A DNA stretch of 64,000 nucleotides from contig CAXIPT010000028.1 in NCBI GenBank assembly GCA_964030475.1, positions 1 to 64,000 on the forward strand. The letters run 5' to 3'. Position 1 is the stretch's first letter; the number at the start of each line of letters is the position of its first letter. Both the position numbers and the translations under genes were made by a program. This DNA comes from Tethya wilhelma. Taxonomy: Eukaryota; Porifera; Demospongiae; Tethyida; Tethyidae. The notes beneath the pieces were generated by a model. That model worked only from the letters and a program-made list of their open reading frames with translations. It was not told the DNA's origin and did no database searches. Shown here piece after piece: positions 1 through 33,426 of this stretch.

Positions 1-165
1 TAGTATATAAATTCATGTACTACAGTTCAGCCATCTTTGTAGGTAGAGTTCAAAGGTCATTATTCACGTGGCATTATGTGCATGCGCATTAGCCTCTTAC
101 AGCATAAAGTAGTGCATGTACTAGCCTCTACTCAAGCTTTTTGTAGGGACTAACCAGTCTCTAAT
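1..165. repeat. 3' part of a dispersed repeat
   Basis: This stretch matches 39404-39560 almost base for base, including the words AGTTCAAAGGTCATTA and CTCAAGCTTTTTGT, with small indels. The fuller copy at 38989-39560 shows that the window opens inside such an element. It contains a direct-repeat-1 nuclear-receptor-like motif (AGTTCA A AGGTCA) near 50-62. No coding potential is seen. Confidence 0.7.
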
Positions 166-480
166 AGCAACAGCAGCCATGCAGCTAAGCTGAGCTGCTT
201 CCATTCTACACGAATTCTAGATAACGCACACCAGATCAATGGGCGTGGCCTCAAAGCTAAGCGCTCAGAGAAGCACAAAAGCCTCAAAACTCAGCAACTA
301 CAGTATTTTGGATAGCAAAAATATATTTCTACAAGATCATTCAGATTTATGAACGTAAGTACCATCAGTTTTGTCGGTAGAGCTGTCTTTCTTGAGATTT
401 CGATGGGACAAACAGACAGACAGACAGACAAAACGACTACCGTAATCCTCTGCACGCGCTTTGCACGTGCCGAGGCTTAA
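166..480. repeat. Dispersed ~320-bp repeat, copy 1
   Basis: The block runs from AGCAACAGCAGCCATGCAGC to a (CAGA)n tract and a conserved end around CACGTGCCGAGGCTTAA. A second identical copy is at 4281-4595. Diverged copies lie at 1206-1540 and 5488-5822. Short open frames in it are not gene-like. The shared end next to the minisatellite suggests an old non-autonomous mobile element; no terminal inverted repeats were identified. Confidence 0.7.
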
Positions 481-858
481 CTAGTGGAGAACCCAAAAAC
501 CTTTTCCCATTAAAACTAGTGGAGAACCCAAGAACCTTTTCTCATTAAAACTACTGGAGAACCCAAGAACCTTTTCTCATTAAAACTACTGAAGAACCCA
601 AGAACCTTTTCTCATTAAAACTAGTGGAGAACCCAAGAACCTTTTCTCATTAAAACTACTCAGTGGAGAACCTAAGAACCTTTTCTCATTATAACTAGTG
701 GAGAACCCAAGAACCTTTCCCATTATAAACCCAAGAACCTTTCCCACTAAAACTAGTGGAGAACCCAAGAACCTTTCCCACTAAAACTACTGGAGAACCC
801 AAGAACCTTTTCCCATTAAAACTAGTGGAGAACCTAAGAACCTTTTCTCATTAAAATG
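481..858. repeat. 35-bp minisatellite array 1
   Basis: About ten tandem copies of a ~35-bp unit containing GGAGAACCCAAGAACC followed by TTTTCTCATTAAAACTA. Units vary by a few bases and by loss of the spacer near 727. The open frames across it are a by-product of the repeat. Confidence 0.9.
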
Positions 859-1205
859 AAGGCACCGAGGCGCACTCAACTAGCTACCACACTTATATGC
901 ATACAGTGTAAAAGAATGTAACATAACTCAGTATCACTGAACTACAGGCTATAATCCATCTAGTGGCCGGCATAGCTAACACGGCTATGGTGAAGCAGCA
1001 TATGTTACAGACTATAAACCAGATGAGCTCTGCTACGGTTATATACATGCATTGGAATACTCAGCTGCCGTCAAAGTCTATAGCACTGAGCTGGGCCTCA
1101 GTAAGAGCCTAGCTAACCACAGCTAGATGCATTAGCTATAATGATCTATAGCTTGTGTAAAGTCTTTGCATGCCCTATATGCTTACATAGAAAGCAGACC
1201 AACTC
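859..1205. other. Non-coding spacer, also present at 5141-5487
   Basis: Nothing gene-like is seen. The sequence is repeated identically 4282 bases downstream as part of the large duplication. Its first ~50 bases also resemble 3890-3960, the right flank of the second minisatellite array. Confidence 0.6.
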
Positions 1206-1540
1206 ATGTCTGTCTTGCCAAACAACACTAACCAACAGCCATGCATGCAAAGAGCCATGCAGCATTGGACTTCAGCAACACAAATTCTAGATAACACACA
1301 CCAAATTAGTAGGCGTGGCCTCGAAGCTAAGCGCTCAAAGAAGCACAAAAGCCTCAAAACTCAAAAACTACAGTGTTTTGGACAGCAAAAATATATTTTT
1401 ACAGGATCATTCAGAGTTACCATCAATTTTGTCGCTAGAGCTGTCTTTCTTGAGATTTCGATGGGACAGACAGACAGACAGACAAAACGACTACCGTAAC
1501 CCTCTGCATGTGCTACGCACGTGCCGAGGCTTAATTAAAA
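1206..1540. repeat. Dispersed ~320-bp repeat, diverged copy
   Basis: This is a diverged relative of 166-480. It has the same order of motifs (AAGCACAAAAGCCTCAAAACTC, then TTTCTTGAGATTTCGATGGG, (CAGA)n, and the CACGTGCCGAGGCTTAA end). The 97- and 80-residue open frames across it are repeat-derived. Confidence 0.7.
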
Positions 1541-1594
1541 GATGGACCAAGGCTTAGCTTGCTATCAACTGAAAAATGGACTGAGACTTCTCAC

Positions 1595-2834
1595 CAGCAG
1601 TGTCTCTAGAGGTCTGTTCTGTTGTGATGATCTCTAGGAGTGGCATCTTGTCCACGGGGGAGAAGTAGTGCATGCCCACAACTTGTGATGGTCGTTTGCT
1701 GACTTGGGCAATTTGTGTGATGGGTAGAGCAGACGTGTTGGATGCAAAGACACACTGTTCTGATGTGACAGCCTCCACTTCTTGGAGCACCTTGTGCTTG
1801 ATCTCAAGGTCTTCAAAAACAGCTTCGATGACCATGTCAACTTTATCAAATCCCTGCATTATGAGATAATCACCAAGGGTTAGAAATGAAATAATTTTAC
1901 TGTAAGATTCTACATCTCTCTTGTCTTACACTATAGTCCAGCTGTGCACTCATTGCAGACAAGGTTCTGTCTCTCTCAAAAGTGGTCATAGCTCTCTTCT
2001 TGACTCTATCACTCAGCCTGTGAATGTGTTTTGTGAAATATATCTTCATTCCTCCCACAGACAAAGGTCCACAACATACCCTTTGTAGACATAATCATAT
2101 CCCTTGGCAAGACCTTTCTCAAAGTTGTCCTTCATGACCACATTATAACCTTTCTGGAGGCTCACCTGGAAGAAGAAAATGACAATACAATCTTTCTTGT
2201 TAGAAGCACTTGGAGCTTAACATCAACTATAATAACAGGAACACACATACTGTTACACGCAATAAACTACCTGAACGATCCCAGCACCCATGAGACCAGC
2301 TCCCAGTACAGCAATGTTCTTTGTTTCACGGGCAGGTTTACCAAAATGATTCTTCTTGCACTCAGTCTTTGAAACAAACATCAAAGAGAAACACATCTTA
2401 AACTACACACTAGATGACAATACTAGTTGTCGGACAGAGATTATGCTGCAGTTGTAGTATGAAATTCTGACCTGTCCAAAGAATATTGATCTGAGTGCCT
2501 CTGATTCACTGGTCATCCCTAGCTCACCGAAGCCCTCAGCCTCTGCCTCGTATCCCGCAATGGGTCCCTTCTCAAGACCAGTTCGAATCACCTGGAGTGT
2601 AGCAAATAATTGGTAATGGGTCGTCAAAATAAAATGCTACAATATCGTACGTCCATGATCTTGAGAGGAGCTGGATAGAGCCCTCCAGTTTGCTTCATGA
2701 CTTTCTTCTTGGCCTGACTGAACACGTAGTTCCTGCCATACTTTTGATTGGTTGTTAGCTGATACATCAACCCCTTGGTGTTGGTCCACTTGTACTGCCT
2801 TGAAGGCATGGGAAGAGAACCTGATGCCAAGCCC
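1595..2834 (-). CDS. HADHA: HADHA duplicate copy, six middle exons only
   Basis: This is a second copy of exons 9-14 of the trifunctional-protein alpha subunit: 2651-2834, 2472-2591, 2271-2366, 2080-2165, 1930-2017 and 1595-1853. Each has GT-AG borders and matches the copy at 5877-7116 at an offset of 4282. It covers the end of the hydratase part, the NAD-binding GAGLMG motif and the catalytic His of MHYFSP. No upstream exons exist beyond the N at 2897, and the C-terminal exons (about 235 residues) are absent, perhaps lying left of base 1. Because it looks identical even in introns, it is more likely an assembly duplication or a very recent one than an independent gene. Confidence 0.8.
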
Positions 2835-2838
2835 CTTG

Positions 2839-2841
2839 AGA

Positions 2842-2896
<55 letters not shown>

Positions 2897-2897
2897 N
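2839..2897. repeat. (GA)n microsatellite ending in one N
   Basis: An almost pure GA tract next to the exon 9 acceptor; on the minus strand it supplies the polypyrimidine tract. The single N at 2897 marks a join of unknown size, after which the sequence no longer resembles the HADHA intron found at 7200. Confidence 0.9.
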
Positions 2898-2954
2898 CTT
2901 GACAAAATCTTACATAAAATGTCCAAAGTTGAACAAAGGTGTGTGAATTCTGAC

Positions 2955-3120
2955 ATGGGTATACAAATTTGTACACCCTTGTCTTGACCAATGGTATATA
3001 AATTTGTACAAATTTTTTACATCTTGAGTGGGTGTACAAATTTGTACACCCTTCAAAATTTGAAGGTGTACAAATTTGTATACTCTTCGTAATTTTGGAG
3101 GTGTACAAATTTGTACACCT
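2955..3120. repeat. Cluster of 20-bp palindromes
   Basis: The perfect palindrome GGTGTACAAATTTGTACACC occurs at 3031-3050 and 3100-3119. Imperfect copies lie near 2958-2978, 2994-3010 and 3065-3084. Between them is AT-rich sequence. No gene is seen from 2898 to 3330. Confidence 0.85.
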
Positions 3121-3332
3121 CATAGATATGCAACATTTCACTTTGTTTAGCTAAAATTTTCGAAAAATTCTTACATTCTAAAGATGATAATTTTTTTCTG
3201 GCAAAAGCAGCATGTTATTTTTTAGCAATTTTTTTTCAGTTTTAATTTTAAAAATGTCGAAATTTACCAAAAAGTCTACAAAATTTAGCAAGCCCTATTT
3301 CATAAATGGAAGGGTAATTTCATAATGTGTTC

Positions 3333-3888
3333 AGTCAGTGGAGAACCTAAGAACCTTTTCTCATTATAACTAGTGCACTGGAGAACCCAAGAACCTTCCC
3401 CACTAAAACTAGTGGAGAACCCAAGAACCTTTCCCACTAAAACTAGTGGAGAACCCAAGAACCTTTCTTACTAAAACTAGTGGAGAACCCAAGAACCCTT
3501 CCCACTAAAACTAGTGGAGAACCAAGAACCTTTTCTCATTAAAACTACTGGAGAACCCAAGAACCTTTTCTCATTAAAACTACTAGAGAACCCAAGAACC
3601 TTTTCTCATTAAAACTACTAGAGAACCTAAGAACCTTTCCCACTAAAACTAGTGGAGAACCCAAGAACCTTTCCCACTAAAACTAGTGGAGAACCTAAGA
3701 ACCTTTCTTACTAAAACTAGTGGAGAACCCAAGAACCCTTCCCACTAAAACTAGTGGAGAACCAAGAACCTTTTCTCATTATAACTAGTGGAGAACCCAA
3801 GAACCTTTCCCATTATAACTAGTGGAGAACCCAAGAACCTTTCCCATTAAAACTAGTGGAGAACCCAAAAACCTTTTCCCGTTAAAAT
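3333..3888. repeat. 35-bp minisatellite array 2
   Basis: About fifteen units of the same ~35-bp repeat (GGAGAACCCAAGAACC core), with sub-variants ending CCCACTAAAACTAGT or CTCATTAAAACTACT. A higher-order pattern is visible: the block near 3400-3530 recurs near 3640-3780. Confidence 0.9.
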
Positions 3889-4280
3889 GAAAGCACCGCT
3901 GGTGCACAAGCCTCGGCACATTCAACTAGCTAGTGCACTCTACATACATGCATACACTGTGAAATCAAGTATATCATACTATGTATGACCTGGGTGAATC
4001 AAGAAAACTAATAGGCCACCATCATAATACATAAATGGTTAATTATACCGATGCTGCCTCTCAGTGATGAAACACAGTAAGCACAACTGAGACTGTGGCA
4101 CAGCCTGGAGACTGAATGCTTAGCTGCATGTTGTCAGCTAGCCGGCCACTAAGCATATTACAAAGTTTAGCTGGGCTACCTAAACCAGTCTATGCCTGAA
4201 CTTGATAATTAGTAACCCAGCTTGATGCAGGCTGGCATGCAGCTGAGCTAGCTAGCCACACAGAACTGACCAAGAACAAT
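3889..4280. other. Non-coding spacer
   Basis: AT-rich sequence without gene-like frames. The first part resembles 859-930 (the array flank). It ends where the large duplication begins. Confidence 0.5.
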
Positions 4281-4594
4281 AGCAACAGCAGCCATGCAGC
4301 TAAGCTGAGCTGCTTCCATTCTACACGAATTCTAGATAACGCACACCAGATCAATGGGCGTGGCCTCAAAGCTAAGCGCTCAGAGAAGCACAAAAGCCTC
4401 AAAACTCAGCAACTACAGTATTTTGGATAGCAAAAATATATTTCTACAAGATCATTCAGATTTATGAACGTAAGTACCATCAGTTTTGTCGGTAGAGCTG
4501 TCTTTCTTGAGATTTCGATGGGACAAACAGACAGACAGACAGACAAAACGACTACCGTAATCCTCTGCACGCGCTTTGCACGTGCCGAGGCTTA

Positions 4595-5140
4595 ACTAGT
4601 GGAGAACCCAAAAACCTTTTCCCATTAAAACTAGTGGAGAACCCAAGAACCTTTTCTCATTAAAACTACTGGAGAACCCAAGAACCTTTTCTCATTAAAA
4701 TCACTGGAGAACCCAAGAACCTTTTCTCATTAAAACTACTGAAGAACCCAAGAACCTTTTCTCATTAAAACTAGTGGAGAACCCAAGAACCTTTTCTCAT
4801 TAAAACTACTCAGTGGAGAACCTAAGAACCTTTTCTCATTATAACTAGTGGAGAACCCAAGAACCTTTCCCATTATAAACCCAAGAACCTTTCCCACTAA
4901 AACTAGTGGAGAACCCAAGAACCTTTTCTCATTAAAACTACTCAGTGGAGAACCTAAGAACCTTTTCTCATTATAACTAGTGGAGAACCCAAGAACCTTT
5001 CCCATTATAAACCCAAGAACCTTTCCCACTAAAACTAGTGGAGAACCCAAGAACCTTTCCCACTAAAACTACTGGAGAACCCAAGAACCTTTTCCCATTA
5101 AAACTAGTGGAGAACCTAAGAACCTTTTCTCATTAAAATG
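4595..5140. repeat. 35-bp minisatellite array 3
   Basis: Same unit as 481-858, with a ~167-bp block duplicated once more (near 4800-4910 and 4910-5080). It is flanked on the left by the dispersed repeat's CACGTGCCGAGGCTTAA end. Confidence 0.9.
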
Positions 5141-5487
5141 AAGGCACCGAGGCGCACTCAACTAGCTACCACACTTATATGCATACAGTGTAAAAGAATG
5201 TAACATAACTCAGTATCACTGAACTACAGGCTATAATCCATCTAGTGGCCGGCATAGCTAACACGGCTATGGTGAAGCAGCATATGTTACAGACTATAAA
5301 CCAGATGAGCTCTGCTACGGTTATATACATGCATTGGAATACTCAGCTGCCGTCAAAGTCTATAGCACTGAGCTGGGCCTCAGTAAGAGCCTAGCTAACC
5401 ACAGCTAGATGCATTAGCTATAATGATCTATAGCTTGTGTAAAGTCTTTGCATGCCCTATATGCTTACATAGAAAGCAGACCAACTC

Positions 5488-5822
5488 ATGTCTGTCTTGC
5501 CAAACAACACTAACCAACAGCCATGCATGCAAAGAGCCATGCAGCATTGGACTTCAGCAACACAAATTCTAGATAACACACACCAAATTAGTAGGCGTGG
5601 CCTCGAAGCTAAGCGCTCAAAGAAGCACAAAAGCCTCAAAACTCAAAAACTACAGTGTTTTGGACAGCAAAAATATATTTTTACAGGATCATTCAGAGTT
5701 ACCATCAATTTTGTCGCTAGAGCTGTCTTTCTTGAGATTTCGATGGGACAGACAGACAGACAGACAAAACGACTACCGTAACCCTCTGCATGTGCTACGC
5801 ACGTGCCGAGGCTTAATTAAAA
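5488..5822. repeat. Dispersed ~320-bp repeat, copy in duplication
   Basis: Identical to 1206-1540 as part of the large duplication. Confidence 0.7.
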
Positions 5823-5876
5823 GATGGACCAAGGCTTAGCTTGCTATCAACTGAAAAATGGACTGAGACTTCTCAC

Positions 5877-8760
<2,884 letters not shown>

Positions 8761-8909
8761 CCAGGGTTGTTCGCACAGCGCTGACGCAAGCTAATCACAT
8801 GACAATGGGATGAAGTCACATGACCAGTGCGTGTTCTATGATTTAGGTCAAAGGTTATTCTCTTCTTCTTGTTGAAAGTTTTGTGTTGAGGCTGAAGCTG
8901 TAGATCAAA
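8761..8909. promoter_or_regulatory. Bidirectional HADHA/COX5B promoter region
   Basis: The 149 bp between the two start codons serve divergent nuclear genes for mitochondrial energy metabolism. It contains a direct-repeat-1 element at 8845-8857 (AGGTCA A AGGTTA), the site class bound by HNF4/RXR-type nuclear receptors, and two CACATGAC words. No TATA box is obvious. The assignment as promoter is inferred from position. Confidence 0.55.
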
Positions 8910-11089
8910 ATGGCAGCACTATTCCGCAGCCTAAGGAAACTCACTGTTTTGCCCCAACTGAGACAGGCTGCACATTTCCGACAGGCTGTGCCAGCTCTGA
9001 TGTATTCTACTAAACCAGATGGTAAATCTGTGACACTGTACTTTATATTTGTTTATATCCTTTAAAGTAGAAAAGAAATTGGCTTAATATCTCTGCATCT
9101 TGTTGTGTTTAGTTGAGGTGGATTGTTTGTGTGTCGTTTTCTTTCAGAGGGAACTATTCCTACCGATCTGGAGCAGGCCACTGGACTAGAGAAGAAAGAG
9201 CTGGATGCTCATGTTGCAGGAGTTGAGGTAATCTCCAGCTATCTCTCGTTTCAATTGTATCTACATTGTATAAGCTTCTGAGTACTCATTTCTTACTTGC
9301 GTAGGATCCTTTCAACATGAAAATACATGAAGGTCCCTGGGGAACCAAAGCTAGCCCAACCATGGTTCCATCTATGTCTGATGAGAGGATTGTAGGATGT
9401 ATCTGTAAGTGTGCTCTGGTAGCTTTCAGGTCTCTTGCATAGTTATATTAGCTGGTGTGGGGTTGTCTTATAAGGTGGGCATTATTTAGAATTTGAGTGT
9501 TGCATAGCTGCAATGACTGGTTGTGCATTGAAGACTAAGATACAATCACCCATTGCCTTCCTTCTAAAATGTGGCCACATTATCTGTGCCACACTGAGCT
9601 CAGCTAGCTGGAGAACTTAAAATAGTAGGTACACTCATACAAAGATCATGTGCCCTGAAATAGACCCGTTGCATGTACAAGCTAGCCTCGAACCAGGCTC
9701 TCTCCCGTAATTTTTTCTGCACGCGAATTATCATCCGCGTGCAAAGGGAGGGAGAGAGTCTGGAAGATTTTAATCACGTGCACATCGTGGTTGGACGTGG
9801 TTAGGGCGTTGCGGTCAGAGTCGCCCACGCTTGCCCTTTGATCCAGTTTGTTGCCGCTAAAAGTCAACGAGAAGCTGTCCTTTTCCATCGTGAAGCTTCA
9901 AATCTATGTCTACTTGGATTTATACTAACCTGACTCAGTAAGAGAGTCTCTAGTTTCTACGGACTTGCAGTAAGTTGCCATTTTGTACGAAGAATAGTTG
10001 TAGCAAAACCGTTCAAAACGGCAAAAGTTTGTCAACTTTCTTTTCTCCAGAGTAATAGTTAATGCTAACAGCACAGAGCACAGTCTATCTCTTTAGTTCA
10101 CGAGTGAAAAGACAGCTTCTCGTCCACTCCAAGCATTAAAAATTGATCAAAGTGCAAGCGTGGAACACCCTAACCACGTCCAACCACGACGTGCACGTGA
10201 TTAAAATCTTCCAGGCTACCTACAAGCATCATGTGAACAAAAAATAAAATTATAAACTATTTACAGAGAAATTTCCAAGTATACAGAGATAAGGCACGCC
10301 CACTGAAGGATGAATGATTGGCAGTTGTATTATGATCTTCGTAGCAGCTGCTGCAAAAGTTCTGATTTTTCAGTATGTTTTGTCTAACTATTAGTCTATA
10401 CCAAATTTCTAAGTTAGAAGTGCAACGGGTCTATAGGCTGCACACATTGATCATTTACTACATTGCACTGTAGCTGTGGGTCACTTCTGTATATTTCTGG
10501 GTCTAGGGCTATTACTGTTTCTAGTTGAAATGAACCATGCTGAATAGTTTTTTGACATTTCTTTGCACATTATATAGTTAAACTGTGAATTATTTTGAAG
10601 AAACAATGAGTTTATTTCACCAAAGGCCTGGCTTGAAACTCGATTTGTTAACTTTCCCTCCTAAAAATCTAGATACTTTGTAGCCGGAAAGTTTCGCGGG
10701 TATAAAGTTTCGTTTTTTTCGCGGATGATGCAATTCAAATTAGCTATATTTTTAACGTCACCAACCGCGAAACTTAAAACCCGCGAAAATGTTGAGGGAA
10801 GCCAACCGCGAAACTTTCCGGCTACACGGTATTTTCTGATGTATAATAATTACGATCTATGCTATAAATTCTATTTGACAGAAACAACATTGCTGTGTGT
10901 TAACTTTGTAGTTGTGAAGTCAGTCTATACTGTGGTATGCATATGTAATACTATCCTTGCATGTTTGCAGGTGATGAGGACACAACATTTGTCCAGTGGA
11001 TGGTGCTCAAGAACGGCCCCCCACAGCGCTGCAGTTGTGGTCACTGGTTCCAGTTAACATCTGGCAACCCCATTAAGATCCAACAATAG
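8910..11089 (+). CDS. COX5B: Cytochrome c oxidase subunit 5B, mitochondrial
   Basis: Nuclear-encoded subunit of respiratory complex IV. Exons 8910-9021, 9148-9227, 9305-9404 and 10971-11089 give 136 residues with consistent phases. The N-terminus (MAALFRSLRKLTVLPQLRQA) is a mitochondrial targeting peptide. The mature part has the family's PTDLEQATGLEKKEL start, the GCIC cysteines before the acidic loop, and a second pair, RCSCGHWF, completing the zinc site. The CxC spacing of the second pair is, as I recall, usual in invertebrates. Intron 3 (1.57 kb) is swollen by two inverted-repeat elements. It ends TSGNPIKIQQ and is followed by an AT-rich 3' region. Confidence 0.95.
9683..10220. mobile_element. 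Fold-back element in COX5B intron 3
   Basis: Two inverted arms of roughly 110 bp (9759-9884 and the complement of 10105-10214) share GGAAGATTTTAATCACGTGC and TGGTTGGACGTGGTTAGGG. The outer ends read TAGCCTCGAACCAGGCT and CCAGGCTA, like the small hairpin elements at 15362 and 35352. There is no coding capacity. The outer limits are approximate. Confidence 0.7.
10679..10827. mobile_element. Small inverted-repeat element (MITE) in COX5B intron 3
   Basis: Ends are TGTAGCCGGAAAGTTTCGCG and its complement CGCGAAACTTTCCGGCTACA, about 21 bp. The interior is short and full of CGCGAAA words. Length ~149 bp, no open frame of its own. It belongs to the same general type as 22719-22947 by its CGCGAAA-rich body. 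Confidence 0.75.
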
Positions 11090-11409
11090 TCTCATGTCAT
11101 TTATTGTATATATATATAATACTGTGACACTCTATTATAGTCTTAGAGACTGTATGTATTGTACAGTATAGTGCTATTATATAAAGTTGATGGTGAATGT
11201 CGTAAAAGTGGGTGTGTCACCTCGTTTACGAGTAAGCATGCGCAGTAGAAAACACGAAGGTACGTAATACGTGACCTGAATGAAGCGGAATTCATAGCGA
11301 CACTCACAGTATAAACATTCGTGCAGTGTCAGACTCAGTGTCACTGTTAAAGCTAGGTTGTAGCTGGGAGAGCTTATAATTCTCAGTTTATTAACGTTGG
11401 GTTTCTGAG
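11090..11409. other. COX5B 3' region and KCTD-like gene upstream region
   Basis: About 320 bp without a gene, holding the COX5B 3' untranslated region and the promoter and 5' leader of the next gene. No TATA box within the usual distance is clear. Confidence 0.5.
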
Positions 11410-12714
11410 ATGTCGCTACCATCGAATCCTCAACCGACAAGCTCGTCTCCTAGTAGCCACGGTCACGGTGGAGCACCACCGCTATTTAGTAGTCCGACTT
11501 CTACTAGCCCAGGATCTAGCGGTATTAGAATTCAACAGCTGCCTCCTCGAACTACAGCTCGTTCAGAATCGATGCCCAGTGTTCCGACTGGTGGTCACAG
11601 TACTAGTGCCGTCGGTGGTCAGCGTCAGGCCTCTCAAGCTGCAACTCACCCTGTGGTGCAGCTTGTCCAAATGACGACTCAGGCCAGAAGACTGCAGCCT
11701 GCACTAATATCAGTGTTGGAATATGTTCAAAGAATTGAAAAAGATTTTGATGCTCAAGAGGAAAAACTAGCACAAGAGGTACAACAAAATAAGGATTACT
11801 TGCAAGAAAAAGAACAACAACTACAAGCATGGCAACAAGAAGAACAGTACAAGCTTGATGAGCAACGCCATCAACTCCAAATAGACACAGCAACTTTTGA
11901 ACGTCGCATGGAATGGGAGAAAGAAAGGATCCAAAAAGAGCGAGAGGAGGTGAATCGAATGAGGACTGAGGGAGATGCAATAGTAGGTCGACAGGAACCA
12001 GTGACAGTGGAAGTTGGGGGAGATAAGTTTCGCACAGAGTTGAGCACGCTGACAAACGACAAATGCAAAGATTCTATCTTCCCAAATTTAGTCAGAGCAC
12101 TTGAACGACGCGAGGAAGTGAGGGATCAACCAAACAGACCAAAACGTGATCCCTACATCTTTATCGATCGAGATGGAAAACACTTCAAGTTCATCCTCAA
12201 CTATCTCCGCCAAGGAGCTCAGGTGATGCAAGGTGCTGCACTCAGGAAAGCAGACGAACACGATCTTCGTGACATTCTCTCTGAAGTTCGCTACTACCAA
12301 CTAGCTGAGTTGGAGCGATTGGTGATTCGAAAGATGGCATCCTTGCAAAAGCCAATAACATTCAATATCCTTATAATGGCAGCCAAACTCTTCCTAAGAA
12401 TTCCAGCCCAACCACCTCCACCTCAATACAAATACGTCACAGGTAAAGACATAAAATTGACAGGGAAAAATCTTACTGAGATTGAATTCAACCAGGTTGT
12501 ATTTGATCACCCTACTACATTTGAAGGGTGCCTCTTGGTCAGGGCTGTGTTTAAACAGTGCCGTTTCAATAACCTCATCAAGTTTGTGACAACAGATCTC
12601 ACTGGGGCACGATTCGAAAACTGTGAAGGCATTCAACTTTCACTACGATTCTGTTTCGAGAACACTATAAACACTGATGTCAAGTTTAATCCACCACTGG
12701 ATCAATCTGACTAG
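11410..12714 (+). CDS. BTB/T1-domain KCTD-like protein, intronless
   Basis: A single-exon 434-residue protein. Residues ~1-90 are Ser/Pro/Thr-rich and disordered. Residues ~100-190 form a Gln/Glu/Lys-rich coiled coil. Residues ~195-310 are a potassium-channel-tetramerisation type BTB domain (VTVEVGGDKFRTELSTL, then DPYIFIDRDGKHFKFILNYL and VRYYQLAELERL). The tail has short hydrophobic repeats (FNQVVFDHPTTFEGCLLV, ...ARFENCEG) like the beta-helical pentapeptide-type end of some KCTD proteins. KCTD proteins are often adaptors of cullin-3 ubiquitin ligases or oligomeric scaffolds; which applies here cannot be read. Among many multi-exon neighbours its lack of introns suggests origin by retroposition. 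Confidence 0.85.
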   Translation: MSLPSNPQPTSSSPSSHGHGGAPPLFSSPTSTSPGSSGIRIQQLPPRTTARSESMPSVPTGGHSTSAVGGQRQASQAATHPVVQLVQMTTQARRLQPALISVLEYVQRIEKDFDAQEEKLAQEVQQNKDYLQEKEQQLQAWQQEEQYKLDEQRHQLQIDTATFERRMEWEKERIQKEREEVNRMRTEGDAIVGRQEPVTVEVGGDKFRTELSTLTNDKCKDSIFPNLVRALERREEVRDQPNRPKRDPYIFIDRDGKHFKFILNYLRQGAQVMQGAALRKADEHDLRDILSEVRYYQLAELERLVIRKMASLQKPITFNILIMAAKLFLRIPAQPPPPQYKYVTGKDIKLTGKNLTEIEFNQVVFDHPTTFEGCLLVRAVFKQCRFNNLIKFVTTDLTGARFENCEGIQLSLRFCFENTINTDVKFNPPLDQSD

Positions 12715-13613
12715 AGATTGACATCAGTGTATTGTCACAGGACATGTTGAACACTTACAAATATGGCTTAAAGAGTGTTTTTTTAAAGGGTTTTTTTTTG
12801 TAGTTGTCACATAGCATGGAACTAATATTATAGCTGTAGCTTGGAATGTTATTCTTTTACAAAAAGTTGTTTACATAAACATGGTTCAATGGTTATTCAG
12901 GCAGGAAGTTGATGATAATTATCGACTAGTACAATCGTCACAAGAAAACTAAACCAATGGTTTGAAACTATTTGCCATTAGTCCATAATTTCAGCCATAC
13001 CAAGAAATTCAATGCATATATATACTGTATTCATTAGTCACATGGGATGACTGCATGGTGTATCAAGAACTTTTAGATAAGCATATTCACTGAAACCTAC
13101 ATTCCTAGTACTCCACCACTGAGAGTAGCTGCATACCAGGTATCTGTGATGCATTTGATAAACCTAAAATAGGTACAATGCCCACACTTAGTCTAAGGAG
13201 TAGAGTGATGCTGGATGGTTGCCATGGAGTGTTCTTATCTGAATCTCCTCAAAAATCTTAAGTCATCCACATGGCCACGGTATATACATAGACATGATAC
13301 CTCAACTATCATGAATAGTAAGTTTGTTACATATAGGATGGAGTTTAGTAGACTTTTCAAAACTGTTACAACAGCAACCAAAATTACAATAACTCTCCTC
13401 AATCCCCATTCTAATTTCCAGGAAGAAAAGGAGAGTTGTATACACACAAGATAGAAAAGAAAAACTTTCACTGTTATTGCATTTTCATAATAATTATCAT
13501 TAGAAAACAACAAGAGATAGTTTGATTCAAAGATTAGGATACCAGTCAATAGGTCATAATATTTTTAGGCTAGAATAGAGTTATCATAAAACAGCCAAAG
13601 AGAGTCATGTATT
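12715..13613. other. Convergent intergenic region
   Basis: Lies between the 3' ends of the KCTD-like gene and CAD. It is AT-rich with T-runs near 12778. Open frames on both strands around 13215-13549 lack codon bias and homology to anything I recognise. Nothing else is seen. Confidence 0.6.

Positions 13614-33426
<19,813 letters not shown>

Noticed and set aside
481..858. CRISPR-like regular repeats
   Set aside because: The units are contiguous ~35-bp tandem copies with no unique spacers, in a eukaryotic genome; this is a minisatellite.
1554..1859. 101-residue frame as the true end of HADHA
   Set aside because: The residues after SRDTA read through the donor GTGAGAAG and do not resemble the family, which continues in this region.
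2752..2987. Arg-Glu or Leu-Ser repeat proteins at GA/CT tracts (also near 7034, 29585, 57150)
   Set aside because: These are translations of microsatellites flanked by real exons of other frames.
11603..12055. 150-residue minus-strand frame inside the KCTD-like gene
   Set aside because: It is the shadow of a strongly conserved BTB gene in another frame.
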